Shown here piece by piece: positions 57,372-64,000 of a stretch of 64,000 nt of DNA. The notes under the pieces were generated by a model, which saw only the letters and a program-made list of their open reading frames with translations, did no database searches and was not told where the DNA came from. The translations under genes were made by a program, and so were the position numbers. How positions within the stretch are numbered: the stretch's first letter is position 1; every line of letters starts with the position of its first letter. Origin of the DNA: Flavobacterium lotistagni (lineage in GTDB: Bacteria; Bacteroidota; Bacteroidia; Flavobacteriales; Flavobacteriaceae); NCBI RefSeq assembly GCF_011392125.1, contig NZ_JAAJBU010000008.1, forward strand, positions 90,076-154,075. The letters run 5' to 3'.

Positions 57372-57386
57372 GCGGAGAAAGAGGGA
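57372..57386 (-). other. attR / junction of the two elements (tRNA-Ser 3'-end copy)
   Basis: GCGGAGAAAGAGGGA, identical to attL at 25795-25809, in the same orientation. No complete tRNA follows, so a further element (the prophage) must have entered at the same site; its far end should carry the intact tRNA-Ser gene. Confidence 0.65.
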
Positions 57387-57494
57387 TACTCTGCACGTTG
57401 ATTATTAAAATAGTAAAGCGTTGGTTTTTAATGCTTTACAAACAAATTAAAATGTATATTTATTAGTTTTTGTTCACTTTTTTGTTCACTATAT

Positions 57495-57878
57495 TTAGTT
57501 GATTTTTCTTTTAACTTCGTGGGTTTCCAAAGCAGATTCGTAATCGATAACTACCGGTAATAATCCATAGCCGGAAAAAAACAAGTAAGCCTTATACCCT
57601 CTTTTTGGATTGCCAATGGATTTTATTTTTGTTACCACAACTTTGGTATTTGCTATTATCACTCCGGCGGGTTCGTTTCCTTGTGTTATAAAATTGAACC
57701 TCGATCCGTTACCTGGATATCCGATTTCGATGGTGTCGTTTATTTTAATGGATTCGCCGGATTTTGAAAAATATTCAGTGAATTTACCTTCATTGGTTAT
57801 TTTATCATAGCGTAAAGTTTGGGCAAATGCCGCCTTGCTTACAAGTAAAAATATGAATATTGGTATATGTAATTTCAT
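57495..57878 (-). CDS. Small secreted protein (127 aa) next to the repressor
   Basis: A 127-residue protein with a signal peptide (residues 1-19, 'LLVSKAAFAQ'). The mature part is beta-rich with 'NDTIEIGYPGNGSRF' and ends 'ESALETHEVKRKIN'. Its start overlaps the repressor stop by 4 bp, so it is co-expressed from the lysogenic promoter and may be a lysogenic conversion or superinfection-related product. Function unknown. Confidence 0.65.
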   Translation of the reverse strand: MKLHIPIFIFLLVSKAAFAQTLRYDKITNEGKFTEYFSKSGESIKINDTIEIGYPGNGSRFNFITQGNEPAGVIIANTKVVVTKIKSIGNPKRGYKAYLFFSGYGLLPVVIDYESALETHEVKRKIN

Positions 57879-58258
57879 GATTCATTTTTGTTTTTTGATG
57901 CATTCAATATAGTTTCTATTTTTTCTTCGAGCAATTTTATAACCTGATCTTTTAGTTCAGAAAAACGTTCGAGTTCTCTTACTCTTTCTTGAAGTTGAGG
58001 AATTGTAGTATATGCTTGTGTAGGATCGTTTATAATATTTTCTCTAATATAAATAGCATACTTTTCTTGAGAATTAAACCAATTAAATATTTTATCCACA
58101 GATTTTTCGTGTGGTTTTTTCACAGTTTTATCAAATATTCTACTGACGCCAGACACATTCATCTTGGTATTTGTTCCAATTTCGTATGCTGTGAGTTGAA
58201 ATTTATCTACTATTTCTAATATAATTTTCAATTTTTTTTCATAGCCTAATTCGTTCAT
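57875..58258 (-). CDS. Prophage repressor-like HTH protein
   Basis: A 127-residue regulator. An N-terminal HTH ('QLTAYEIGTNTKMNVSGVSRIF' region, residues about 21-42) is followed by 'KPHEKSVDKIFNWF' and a C-terminal coiled coil ('QLQERVRELERFSELKDQVI'). This type is the usual lysogeny regulator of Bacteroidota phages. The ATG at 58258 is preferred over a TTG two codons upstream. It is divergent from the early operon and faces two pairs of TTGTATTAT-type half-sites. Confidence 0.75.
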   Translation of the reverse strand: MNELGYEKKLKIILEIVDKFQLTAYEIGTNTKMNVSGVSRIFDKTVKKPHEKSVDKIFNWFNSQEKYAIYIRENIINDPTQAYTTIPQLQERVRELERFSELKDQVIKLLEEKIETILNASKNKNES

Positions 58259-58301
58259 AAGCAATACTTTACGTTATAAAATTGGGAAAATAATATTTTT
58301 T

Positions 58302-58377
58302 ATAATACATTTTTGTTTTTTTGTATTATAATTTATATTAGGTTTGTATCATAATTATACACAGAATTATAATACAA
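58302..58377. promoter_or_regulatory. Two inverted pairs of TTGTATTAT half-sites (lysis-lysogeny switch)
   Basis: Half-sites ATAATACA (58302-58309), TTGTATTAT (58321-58329), TTGTATCAT (58344-58352) and ATAATACAA (58369-58377) form two inverted pairs in the divergent region between repressor and first early gene. They are probable operators of the repressor. Confidence 0.65.
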
Positions 58378-58390
58378 ATATACAAAGGTT

Positions 58391-58648
58391 ATGCCAATCA
58401 CTGATACTTCTAATTTGAAACAGAGGGATTTGAAGACTTTCAAAAGGATTGAGAGCGCTCAAAATTCTGCTCAGGTTTTAAGTGATTTTTTCGATAAGGG
58501 TTTCCAAAGTTTCGAAGCATTAAAGGCGATAGTAAAAAATTATTTTCCTAATACTGATGAATCTCGATTATGGGATTTCTGGCATTTTAGAAATTTTGAT
58601 TCCGAAATACTCGCAGCTTTAAAAGATGTTTTGAAAAAACTGAATTGA
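58391..58648 (+). CDS. First early gene of the prophage (85 aa, helical)
   Basis: An 85-residue soluble helical protein ('SLFDKGFQSFEALKAIVKNYF'-type stretch in the middle, ending 'LAALKDVLKKLN'). It begins just after the last operator half-site. The position suits a Cro-like or antirepressor function, but no HTH is obvious; it may be a small adaptor. Family unrecognised. Confidence 0.55.
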   Translation: MPITDTSNLKQRDLKTFKRIESAQNSAQVLSDFFDKGFQSFEALKAIVKNYFPNTDESRLWDFWHFRNFDSEILAALKDVLKKLN

Positions 58649-58649
58649 T

Positions 58650-58820
58650 ATGAGATTATATACAGTCGTAGAGTTAATGGATGTATTACAATCATGTAGG
58701 ACGTATGGCGAAGTATTGAATTATCGCTGTGCACTTCTGATGATTCAAAATAAATATCCTGCCCGAATTTGGAATTTCTTTTGGGAGTTATCTGATCAGG
58801 TAAAACAATGCTATGCTTGA
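58650..58820 (+). CDS. Small early protein (56 aa)
   Basis: A 56-codon frame starting 1 bp after the previous stop: 'MRLYTVVELMDVLQSCRTYG' to 'DQVKQCYA'. The start of the next gene (58820) shares its stop codon (TGATG), which supports translation. Function unknown; Cys and aromatic residues suggest a compact helical fold. Confidence 0.55.
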   Translation: MRLYTVVELMDVLQSCRTYGEVLNYRCALLMIQNKYPARIWNFFWELSDQVKQCYA

Positions 58821-59041
58821 TGGGAAGTATGGTTGAAATACCAGTCGAAACGATACAATGTTTGCGGGAACATTTAACCGCGATTTCTGGAATTCTAGGA
58901 ATCGGTGATTTTGATTTCGGGAGTAATGCAAGTGAGCGTGTTGCTCCTGAATCGAAATCAAAAATTACCAAACAACAAAGGGTTGATAAGTTTAAAAATC
59001 TTATTGATTCTGGCGAAAGAAAATTTAAATCAAAAAAGTAA
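58820..59041 (+). CDS. Small early protein (73 aa)
   Basis: A 73-residue protein starting at the ATG overlapping the previous stop; an upstream in-frame ATG (58808) is an alternative. It has an acidic middle and a basic C-terminus ('SGERKFKSKK'). Family unrecognised. Confidence 0.5.
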   Translation: MGSMVEIPVETIQCLREHLTAISGILGIGDFDFGSNASERVAPESKSKITKQQRVDKFKNLIDSGERKFKSKK

Positions 59042-59042
59042 A

Positions 59043-59222
59043 ATGATGGAAAATAATAAAAAGGAAATTCCAAAAGATAACATCCCATTCTCGGGTGTAA
59101 ATCAAAAGGTTGATCATTCAGGCGATACGGTTGAAAGTGGCTGTAATTCACCTGTATTATGTTATCCTGAAAACTTCTTTGAACGTATTGAAATGTGTCG
59201 TTTATGTGGTCGAATGATTTAA
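59043..59222 (+). CDS. Small Cys-rich early protein (59 aa)
   Basis: A 59-codon frame from the ATG pair at 59043/59046, 1 bp after the previous stop. The product has Cys residues in the C-terminal part ('CNSPVLCYPENFF', 'CRLCGRMI'), compatible with a small zinc finger. Its end overlaps the next gene start. Confidence 0.5.
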   Translation: MMENNKKEIPKDNIPFSGVNQKVDHSGDTVESGCNSPVLCYPENFFERIEMCRLCGRMI

Positions 59223-59449
59223 GTCGATTTGAAATCGGTATAGCGATAATCGTGTTTTCGATTTTTGGTGCTGCTCTTATGTGGTGTTTAGGTTTTGTAT
59301 GTACGTATCTGATAGAAAAATTCTGGCCTAAAACTGACGGCTACGAATCATTTCTTCAGGACACTTGTTTGCATAATAACTGCAAACATTTACAAAACGA
59401 TCCGGATGGTGATGAATGGTTGTGTAATGATTGCGGTTTAAAATTCTAA
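59204..59449 (+). CDS. Membrane protein with zinc-ribbon tail (81 aa)
   Basis: An 81-residue protein with one membrane helix ('IGIAIIVFSIFGAALMWCLG', about residues 11-30) followed by a short cytoplasmic tail with 'CLHNNCKH' and 'CNDCGLKF', a treble or zinc-ribbon-like Cys pattern. The ATG at 59204 is chosen; an upstream GTG is possible. Overlaps the previous gene by 19 bp. Confidence 0.55.
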   Translation: MWSNDLSRFEIGIAIIVFSIFGAALMWCLGFVCTYLIEKFWPKTDGYESFLQDTCLHNNCKHLQNDPDGDEWLCNDCGLKF

Positions 59450-59452
59450 GTA

Positions 59453-59743
59453 ATGGCGGCAATTAAATCTGATAATCAACTGAACGCAATGATTAATAGA
59501 AATTTTGTTATAAAAGTTTCTGAAATAATTGGTGAATATTGGTGGCCGGTAGATGATGATTTTATTGATTTCCAGTTGCTCCCATTGTTTTCGGATTCAA
59601 AATTAACAACCGCAAAAAAACTTTCAAATTTTGTTGACGATGAAATGAAAAATCGGCTTTTTGAAAAAGCGTTGAATGGTAAGAATTTAAAATATATGTT
59701 CAAAATCCGTAAGAGATTGATTATTGAGTTTCACGGAAAATAA
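59453..59743 (+). CDS. Helical early protein (96 aa)
   Basis: A 96-residue protein of unknown family starting 3 bp after the previous stop. It has a charged helical core ('FADDEMKNRLFEKALNGKN' style) and is followed by the HD phosphohydrolase gene. Function unknown. Confidence 0.5.
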   Translation: MAAIKSDNQLNAMINRNFVIKVSEIIGEYWWPVDDDFIDFQLLPLFSDSKLTTAKKLSNFVDDEMKNRLFEKALNGKNLKYMFKIRKRLIIEFHGK

Positions 59744-59753
59744 ACCTAAAACT

Positions 59754-60269
59754 ATGGATTGGAAAAAAGAGTTTACCCCAAATTCGATCAGAACAAATTC
59801 CGGAAAGTATTTTGATTTGTTGATAATGGATCCTGATACAATCGATATCCAAGATATTGCACATGGGTTGAGTTTTATGCCGCGATTTGGTGGCCAGCTT
59901 GATGAATTTTTGAGCGTTGCCCAACATTCAGTTTATGCTTATATGATGGCGGCGCCTGAAAATAAATTAGCTGCATTGCTTCATGATGCGTCTGAAGCCT
60001 ATATGCTGGATATGCCTTCTCCATTTAAAAAATTGTTACCTGATTACCAGGCTGTCGAAAAAAGATTATCCGGTGTAATTGCTGAAAAATTTGGGTTTCA
60101 ATTTCCTTATGTTGACCAGATAAAAAAAATTGATTCTGAATTATTGAGTTTGGAATGGCGGGCTATGGTAATGAAAGTTGAACCCGATTACAAAGTTTGG
60201 GATTCTGCTGAAGCAAAGCGGCGATTTTTGGAAGCTTATGCTGAATGTTTGGAAGTTACTGAATCTTAA
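59754..60269 (+). CDS. HD-domain phosphohydrolase (YfbR-like)
   Basis: A 171-residue HD protein. Metal ligands are His58 ('VAQHSVYAY'), His77-Asp78 ('LLHDASEAYM') and a later Asp in the second half. Such phage enzymes dephosphorylate deoxynucleotides or related compounds and may keep nucleotide pools suited to phage DNA. The ATG at 59754 is preferred to an upstream TTG. It lies 11 bp before the initiator gene. Confidence 0.8.
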   Translation: MDWKKEFTPNSIRTNSGKYFDLLIMDPDTIDIQDIAHGLSFMPRFGGQLDEFLSVAQHSVYAYMMAAPENKLAALLHDASEAYMLDMPSPFKKLLPDYQAVEKRLSGVIAEKFGFQFPYVDQIKKIDSELLSLEWRAMVMKVEPDYKVWDSAEAKRRFLEAYAECLEVTES

Positions 60270-60279
60270 TCCGAAATGT

Positions 60280-61041
60280 ATGCGCTTCAATATCGTAATT
60301 AATCAGGATCGATGTATAAAATTTAAACTGAATGTTAGTCAGGCTGCTTTGATGTCTGTTTTGACTGAAGTTAGTAGCTGGGCCAGTGAGAAAGCTATAA
60401 ATGGTAAAACTTACTGGTGGGTTTCGCGAAATAAAGTAATCGAGCAGCTTCCGCTTTTTTATGAAAAGCCTGATACTGTCTACCGGCATTTCAAATATTT
60501 AGCGGCTATAGGTTTGGTTGAATATGAAAACGAAAAACGCAGGGATTATTTACGGTTAACTGAAAAAGGAAAACGCTGGAATAAACTCGGAAATGAATCC
60601 GAGTTTGCGATAAACTCGGAAATGAATCCGAGCAAACTCGGAAATGAATCCGAGTTAGTTAAACAAGTTATTGTATCTGATTTTGAATTAGTTAAGCCTG
60701 CTTTCTCGGAAATGAATCCGACAAATAATATTGATAATATAATAAATGATAAGAGTGTGGAAACCGCACTCGAATTTTTGCAGTTGAATTTTTCGTCCAG
60801 ATACGAAACTTGGATGATGCAAAACAAATCGAAAATTAAAGATTTTGACCGTTTCGTAATCGATTTCAATTGTAAAGTCATAGAAGAAAAGAAGCCATTT
60901 GAGGCAGATATTCTTTTTGCGAGGCTTAACAGGCTTTCAAGTAATTGGCAGCGGTTTGATGAATCCGCGAAAAGTAAAGGTTTAACCGAAAAAAATAAAT
61001 CCGGCGATTCACCGGCATACATGAATAAAAAAGTATCGTAA
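60280..61041 (+). CDS. Phage replication initiator (winged helix, O-type)
   Basis: A 253-residue protein. The N-terminal ~100 residues contain a winged helix ('PDTVYRHFKYLAAIGLVEYENEKRRDYLRLTEKGKRW' region). The centre is formed by iteron DNA and therefore shows odd repeated peptides ('KLGNESE', 'NSEMNPS'). The C-terminal third is charged and helical and probably contacts the helicase. The start is the ATG 10 bp after the HD gene; the open frame runs further upstream inside that gene. Iterons within the initiator gene are a lambda-O-like arrangement. Confidence 0.75.
   Translation: MRFNIVINQDRCIKFKLNVSQAALMSVLTEVSSWASEKAINGKTYWWVSRNKVIEQLPLFYEKPDTVYRHFKYLAAIGLVEYENEKRRDYLRLTEKGKRWNKLGNESEFAINSEMNPSKLGNESELVKQVIVSDFELVKPAFSEMNPTNNIDNIINDKSVETALEFLQLNFSSRYETWMMQNKSKIKDFDRFVIDFNCKVIEEKKPFEADILFARLNRLSSNWQRFDESAKSKGLTEKNKSGDSPAYMNKKVS
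60586..60721 (+). repeat. Iterons of the phage replication origin (4 copies)
   Basis: An 18-bp palindromic unit CTCGGAAATGAATCCGAG at 60586-60603, 60615-60632 and 60637-60654, and a near copy lacking the last base pair at 60705-60721. Successive copies are read in two different frames (encoding KLGNESE versus NSEMNPS), so conservation is at DNA level. Spacing 29, 22 and 68 bp. Likely initiator binding sites and the origin. Confidence 0.75.
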
Positions 61042-62568
61042 ATGAAACCTAATTCAAAAACAAATACACATGTTGAGCCTGTTATGAATGTTGATCGCAA
61101 TATGCTTGTGGTTCCGCAGGCTGTCGATCTTGAAGAAGCGGTGTTAGGTGCTATGATGATTGATGTTAAGGCGATTGATGAAGTATTGCTGATCATTAAA
61201 TCACCGGAAGTTTTTTTTAAATCTGAGCATTTTCTTGTTTTTGAAGCAATACAACAATTGCATTCGGATAACAGCCCGATTGATCTTCTTACCGTAAGTG
61301 CGAAGTTAAGAAGCAATGGTGTTTTGGAAAAGGTTGGTGGCGATTTCTATCTGATACAGCTCACTCAGAAAATTAGCAGCAGTGCGCATTCCGAGTATCA
61401 TGCGAGGTTGCTTATCCAGTTTTGGGTTAAGCGGCAAATGATAAAAAATTCTGCTGAAAATATGAGTGCGGCGTATGATCCTGAAACTGATATTTTCGAT
61501 TTGATTGATAACGCTTCTTTGAAGTTGGATAACCTCGTTGCGCAAACTAATACAGGTGGTGCTGATATTACCATGAAAGAGGCTTTGAAAGCTATAAAGA
61601 AACGCGTCGAGTTGCTTTCATCGAAAAAGGAAGAAGAAATATCTGGTGTTTTTACGGGATTCAAAAAAGTGGATTTGATAACAGGCGGTTGGCAGTTGTC
61701 GGATTTGATAATTATAGCTGCGCGGCCCGGAATGGGAAAAACAGCGCTTGTGCTTCGTGGAATGCTTGAAAATGTAGTGCGTAATATTCCTGTAGGTTTT
61801 ATATCCTGTGAAATGTCAACGTTGCAATTGGTAACAAGGATGGTTGCATGTGCAAGCCATTTTCATCTTAGCCAGTTGTTCAGGACTGGATTTTCAAAAA
61901 AGAAATACTTTGAACAGCTTCTTGATCTCGAAGATCGTATGTCTAAATATCCGGCATACTTCGATGATCATTCAAAGGAATTGCTTGATGTCGTTGCTAA
62001 GATTCGGTTATGGCACCGCAAGCACGGTGTAAAGATTGTAATCATTGATTACTTGCAACTAATGAGCTTTAGCGGTTTAAAAAAAACAGGAAACCGTGAA
62101 CAAGAAATCTCAACGATTACCAGGACGCTTAAAGGTTTAGCGAAAGAATTGAACATTCCGATCATCTTGCTTTCGCAGCTTTCTCGTGAATTGGAGAAAC
62201 GTGGTAACAAGCGACCGGTGCTTAGTGATCTTCGGGAATCTGGTGCAATAGAACAGGATGCTGATGTTGTCGCGTTTATCTACCGACCGTCCTACTATAA
62301 CATAGAGCCTGATGATGAATTGTTATCGATGGGTGCTAATACTGAATTTATTATTGCAAAGCATCGCAATGGTTCCTTAGATCGCAAAGGATTATACTTT
62401 GACGAAAATAAAACAAAATTCATGGATCCTGAAGATGTTGATGCTGCGAATCGGGCTGACGAGGAATTACACGCGGCAGCTGATAAGTTTGAAGGCTTAT
62501 CGCCTAGTCAGGCTTTTGCCGGTTATGGTTCTGAAGTTTCAAGTAATAATGATGATATGCCTTTCTGA
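61042..62568 (+). CDS. dnaB: Replicative DNA helicase (DnaB-like)
   Basis: A 508-residue hexameric helicase. The N-terminal domain ('DLEEAVLGAMMIDVKAI') starts near residue 29 and the RecA-like motor follows with Walker A 'ARPGMGKTALV' (about residues 229-239), Walker B 'IVIIDYLQLM', and 'REQEIST', 'LSQLSR' and 'SDLRESGAIEQDAD' motifs. It unwinds DNA ahead of the fork; the initiator upstream probably loads it. The start directly follows the initiator stop, and the stop overlaps the HNH start by one base. Confidence 0.95.
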   Translation: MKPNSKTNTHVEPVMNVDRNMLVVPQAVDLEEAVLGAMMIDVKAIDEVLLIIKSPEVFFKSEHFLVFEAIQQLHSDNSPIDLLTVSAKLRSNGVLEKVGGDFYLIQLTQKISSSAHSEYHARLLIQFWVKRQMIKNSAENMSAAYDPETDIFDLIDNASLKLDNLVAQTNTGGADITMKEALKAIKKRVELLSSKKEEEISGVFTGFKKVDLITGGWQLSDLIIIAARPGMGKTALVLRGMLENVVRNIPVGFISCEMSTLQLVTRMVACASHFHLSQLFRTGFSKKKYFEQLLDLEDRMSKYPAYFDDHSKELLDVVAKIRLWHRKHGVKIVIIDYLQLMSFSGLKKTGNREQEISTITRTLKGLAKELNIPIILLSQLSRELEKRGNKRPVLSDLRESGAIEQDADVVAFIYRPSYYNIEPDDELLSMGANTEFIIAKHRNGSLDRKGLYFDENKTKFMDPEDVDAANRADEELHAAADKFEGLSPSQAFAGYGSEVSSNNDDMPF

Positions 62569-62903
62569 TGGCAAAGAAACTGCAAAAGATTAAAAGACCG
62601 TGGATAGTTGATCGTGTACCGTTCGACCGTGAAAGGCGTGATGATGATTTCGATTACAACGGTCGGCGGTGGCGCAAGGTTCGGGCGCAACAATTGGATT
62701 TGTTTCCGTGTTGCTGTGATTGTGAAGCTGAAGGAATAACAACCGTTGCAACGGTTGCTGATCACGAACCGCAAGTGAAAGTATTGATTGCGCGAGGTGA
62801 TGATCCTTATGATATGAAGTGGTTAATGTCAAGATGTAAAAAACATCACGATAGTAAATCCGGTCGCGAAGCGCATAAGGGATATGGGGTAAAATCTCGG
62901 TAA
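62568..62903 (+). CDS. Phage HNH endonuclease
   Basis: A 111-residue HNH protein: Cys pair 'CCDC' (49-52), 'VADHEPQV' (63-70, catalytic Asp-His), and 'SRCKKHHDSKSGREAH' (88-103) with the second zinc half and the final His. Such small HNH proteins are encoded next to terminases in cos-type phages and are needed for packaging cleavage. It sits between helicase and small terminase, as expected. Confidence 0.85.
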   Translation: MAKKLQKIKRPWIVDRVPFDRERRDDDFDYNGRRWRKVRAQQLDLFPCCCDCEAEGITTVATVADHEPQVKVLIARGDDPYDMKWLMSRCKKHHDSKSGREAHKGYGVKSR

Positions 62904-62980
62904 CTCAATAATCATGTACATCGCTGTTTAGTCAGGATTTTACTCGGTGTAGTTTTTTGGTGGGGGGGTCTAATTTAATA

Positions 62981-63466
62981 ATGTTAGTTATGTCAAAAGC
63001 AAATATGAAAGTTTTAAGAAATGATGGTGAAGTTGTAGAAGTGAATAAAAATCTCTATGAGATTTTGAAAACCCTGCCGGCACCAATGCCTAAAATAAAT
63101 TTGACTGATAATCAAAAATTTTGGTATCGCCATTTCGGTAAAATGCTGATTGAATCTAATAAGCTTACAAAGCCCGATTTGATTCATTTACATGCGCTGG
63201 CCCGATCAGTTGATTACTATTTGCAAGCAGAAGAACAAATCAATAGTCGGGGCTACATAGGTGGTTTAGTACAAACATTTATTTCCGGCGCTTCGAATGT
63301 TTCAGGACACGTAACACTTCGGGAAAAAATGCTAAAAGAAATCGAATCATTTTCAAAGCACTTTGGTTTCAGCTTCAAAGATCGATTGAGTTTAAAAGAA
63401 ACTGGAGCAAACGATGGTTCTCAGTTATCTCTTTTTGATAGGGAAATGCAACAAAAGCACGGATAA
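62981..63466 (+). CDS. Phage terminase small subunit, P27 type
   Basis: A 161-residue protein resembling the P27/HK97-type small terminase: 'DNQKFWYRHFGKMLIESNKLTKPDLIHLHALARSVDYYLQAEEQI' spans about residues 44-88 (outlined, not quoted whole in the family sense) and 'HVTLREKMLKEIESFSKHFGFSFKDR' follows. It recognises cos or pac DNA and guides the large subunit. The ATG at 62981 is chosen; ATG 62990 is possible. Just upstream is a GGGGGGG tract (62963-62968 region). The large terminase gene should follow the window end. Confidence 0.75.
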   Translation: MLVMSKANMKVLRNDGEVVEVNKNLYEILKTLPAPMPKINLTDNQKFWYRHFGKMLIESNKLTKPDLIHLHALARSVDYYLQAEEQINSRGYIGGLVQTFISGASNVSGHVTLREKMLKEIESFSKHFGFSFKDRLSLKETGANDGSQLSLFDREMQQKHG

Positions 63467-63543
63467 TAAAAACGTAAACGTTCTTTGAAATTTTGATAAG
63501 GCATTTAACAATGTTGTAAATCAAAATTTCTAAAATCGGTCAA

Positions 63544-63571
63544 AAACAGGTTTGTGCGTTCCTGTTTTTTT
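63544..63571 (+). terminator. Intrinsic terminator after the small terminase gene
   Basis: AAACAGG pairs with CCTGTTT (7 bp, 10-nt loop) and is followed by T-run. It lies about 78 bp past the terminase stop. Confidence 0.7.
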
Positions 63572-63604
63572 ATAAATAAATACCAACAATACAATTTAAA
63601 ACCA

Positions 63605-63997
63605 ATGAAAAAATTTGAAAACAAAGAAGCGGCTTTAGCGTCGCAAAATTTTGATCCGAGCGCGGTAGTTATAACCGGCGTTCCTGAGCACCATTTGGAA
63701 GCTGTCAAAGGCTTTATCAATTTATGTGTAGGCCACGATGCTGTAAACCCTGAATTTAATCCCGACTACACAAACTACGATCAGTATAAATACGAGGCTA
63801 TTCACGATATGGGTTCCCCTTCGGGTGCCGGGTTTTCGTACGTCGTCTACGACATCAGGGGGGCGGGTTCGGGCGTCGGTGCCCGCCTTGTTTCTGAAGA
63901 TTCAGAAGCGGCCGAACACATCGCAGAAATTTTCCATGAAGATTACAAAGCGATGAAAGTGTATGATCGAAGTGCAATCGACAAAATCCAAAAATAA
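63605..63997 (+). CDS. Phage protein of unknown function (130 aa)
   Basis: A 130-residue acidic protein starting at the ATG of 'MKKFENKEAALASQ'; the open frame continues 17 codons upstream into the terminator. It contains 'EHHLEAVKGFINLCVG' and a Gly-rich segment 'GAGFSYVVYDIRGAGSGVGA' encoded by DNA that is clearly GC-richer than its surroundings (about 63815-63895). No family recognised; structural or packaging-associated role possible given its place after the small terminase. Confidence 0.55.
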   Translation: MKKFENKEAALASQNFDPSAVVITGVPEHHLEAVKGFINLCVGHDAVNPEFNPDYTNYDQYKYEAIHDMGSPSGAGFSYVVYDIRGAGSGVGARLVSEDSEAAEHIAEIFHEDYKAMKVYDRSAIDKIQK

Positions 63998-64000
63998 CAA

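Larger units (their letters stand above)
25795..57386. mobile_element. Integrated element of ~31.6 kb (defence, virus-like and metabolic cargo)
   Basis: The element is delimited by the 15-bp att repeats. It carries a tyrosine recombinase at its right end, arm-type inverted repeats at both ends, an excisionase-like gene and RteC. No relaxase or conjugation genes are present. The content is an Mrr-like nuclease, a nine-gene defence-like operon, a virus-like structural and lysis module, a replication module and a redox cargo. Gene density is very high and most genes are on the minus strand. It could be an integrated tailless virus with cargo or a composite of two elements. Confidence 0.7.
57096..57494. 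other. Right end of the element: attachment region, no genes
   Basis: This 399-bp stretch holds the integrase promoter region, the inverted arm-type sites, a GCAAAC/GTTTGC inverted repeat (57186-57202), a bidirectional terminator and attR. No reading frame of note was found. Confidence 0.7.
57387..64000 (+). mobile_element. Left part of a tailed-type prophage, cut by the window end
   Basis: Begins at the att copy and contains a repressor with divergent early genes, an early operon of small proteins, HD phosphohydrolase, replication initiator with iterons, DnaB helicase, HNH endonuclease and small terminase, in the usual order of Siphovirus-type genomes. Large terminase, portal and structural genes should follow beyond 64000. 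No integrase is seen here; it may be at the far end or be supplied by the neighbour. Confidence 0.75.

Noticed and set aside
57371..57440. Possible tRNA-Ser gene starting at the GCGGAGAAAGAGGGA motif
   Set aside because: Only the 3' acceptor and T-arm end is present; no TTCGA loop, anticodon or D-arm follows on the minus strand, so it is a remnant.

Overview
The window looks like chromosome of a Flavobacterium-type member of the Bacteroidota. It is AT-rich, carries two C-terminal type IX secretion sorting domains (1-474, 6898-7761), many Bacteroidota-typical families (DUF4395, carboxypeptidase-regulatory-like proteins, RteC, the ABC permease/M1 peptidase fusion), promoters of the TAnnTTTG type and A-rich sequence instead of Shine-Dalgarno sites before starts.

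Region 1 (1 to about 25.79 kb) is host chromosome. It holds secreted and outer-membrane proteins, a TPMT-like methyltransferase fused to a heavy-metal (HMA) domain, a rhodanese, a Crp-type regulator with a DoxX gene, and a minus-strand cluster of small-molecule enzymes (11.7-18.2 kb: PLP decarboxylase, cyclase, PaiB-like FMN protein, nitronate monooxygenase, cupin, NTF2-like, DJ-1/PfpI, SDR, tautomerase). An AraC regulator follows, with a 27-bp element repeated in front of two of the transcription units. Next come an ABC exporter whose permease is fused to an M1 peptidase, and a DUF2975/XRE pair behind a perfect 21-bp inverted repeat.

Region 2 (25795-57386) is an integrated element of about 31.6 kb. 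It is bounded by a 15-bp direct repeat that matches the 3' end of a tRNA-Ser gene read on the minus strand. A tyrosine recombinase (55848-57095) and inverted arm-type sites lie at its ends. From left to right it carries: an Mrr-like nuclease; a tightly packed nine-gene minus-strand operon (36244 to 27816: XRE regulator, double-GHKL histidine-kinase-like ATPase, response regulator, HNH nuclease, N6-adenine methylase, UPF0489 protein, second HNH nuclease, AbiV, HEPN-like protein) that looks like an undescribed defence system; a minus-strand module of about 20 genes (47137 to 36446) that looks like a tailless, possibly membrane-containing virus, with GH19 endolysin, holin-like protein, unimolecular spanin, many small one-TM proteins, beta-rich capsid candidates and an unusual stretch resembling 23S rRNA domain I; an early/replication module (51093 to 47290: excisionase-like, winged-helix and DnaC-like proteins, a tandem-repeat protein, a zinc-ribbon HNH protein); RteC; and a metabolic cargo (NmrA-like, Old Yellow Enzyme, SDR, HxlR regulator) with a duplicated HxlR-type operator.

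Region 3 (57387 to the end) is the left part of a second, tailed-type prophage inserted at the same site. It has a repressor with divergent early genes around paired operators, an early operon of small genes, an HD phosphohydrolase, a replication initiator gene with internal iterons, DnaB helicase, HNH endonuclease and P27-type small terminase. The intact tRNA-Ser gene should lie beyond the right edge. No complete tRNA, rRNA or CRISPR array was seen in the window.
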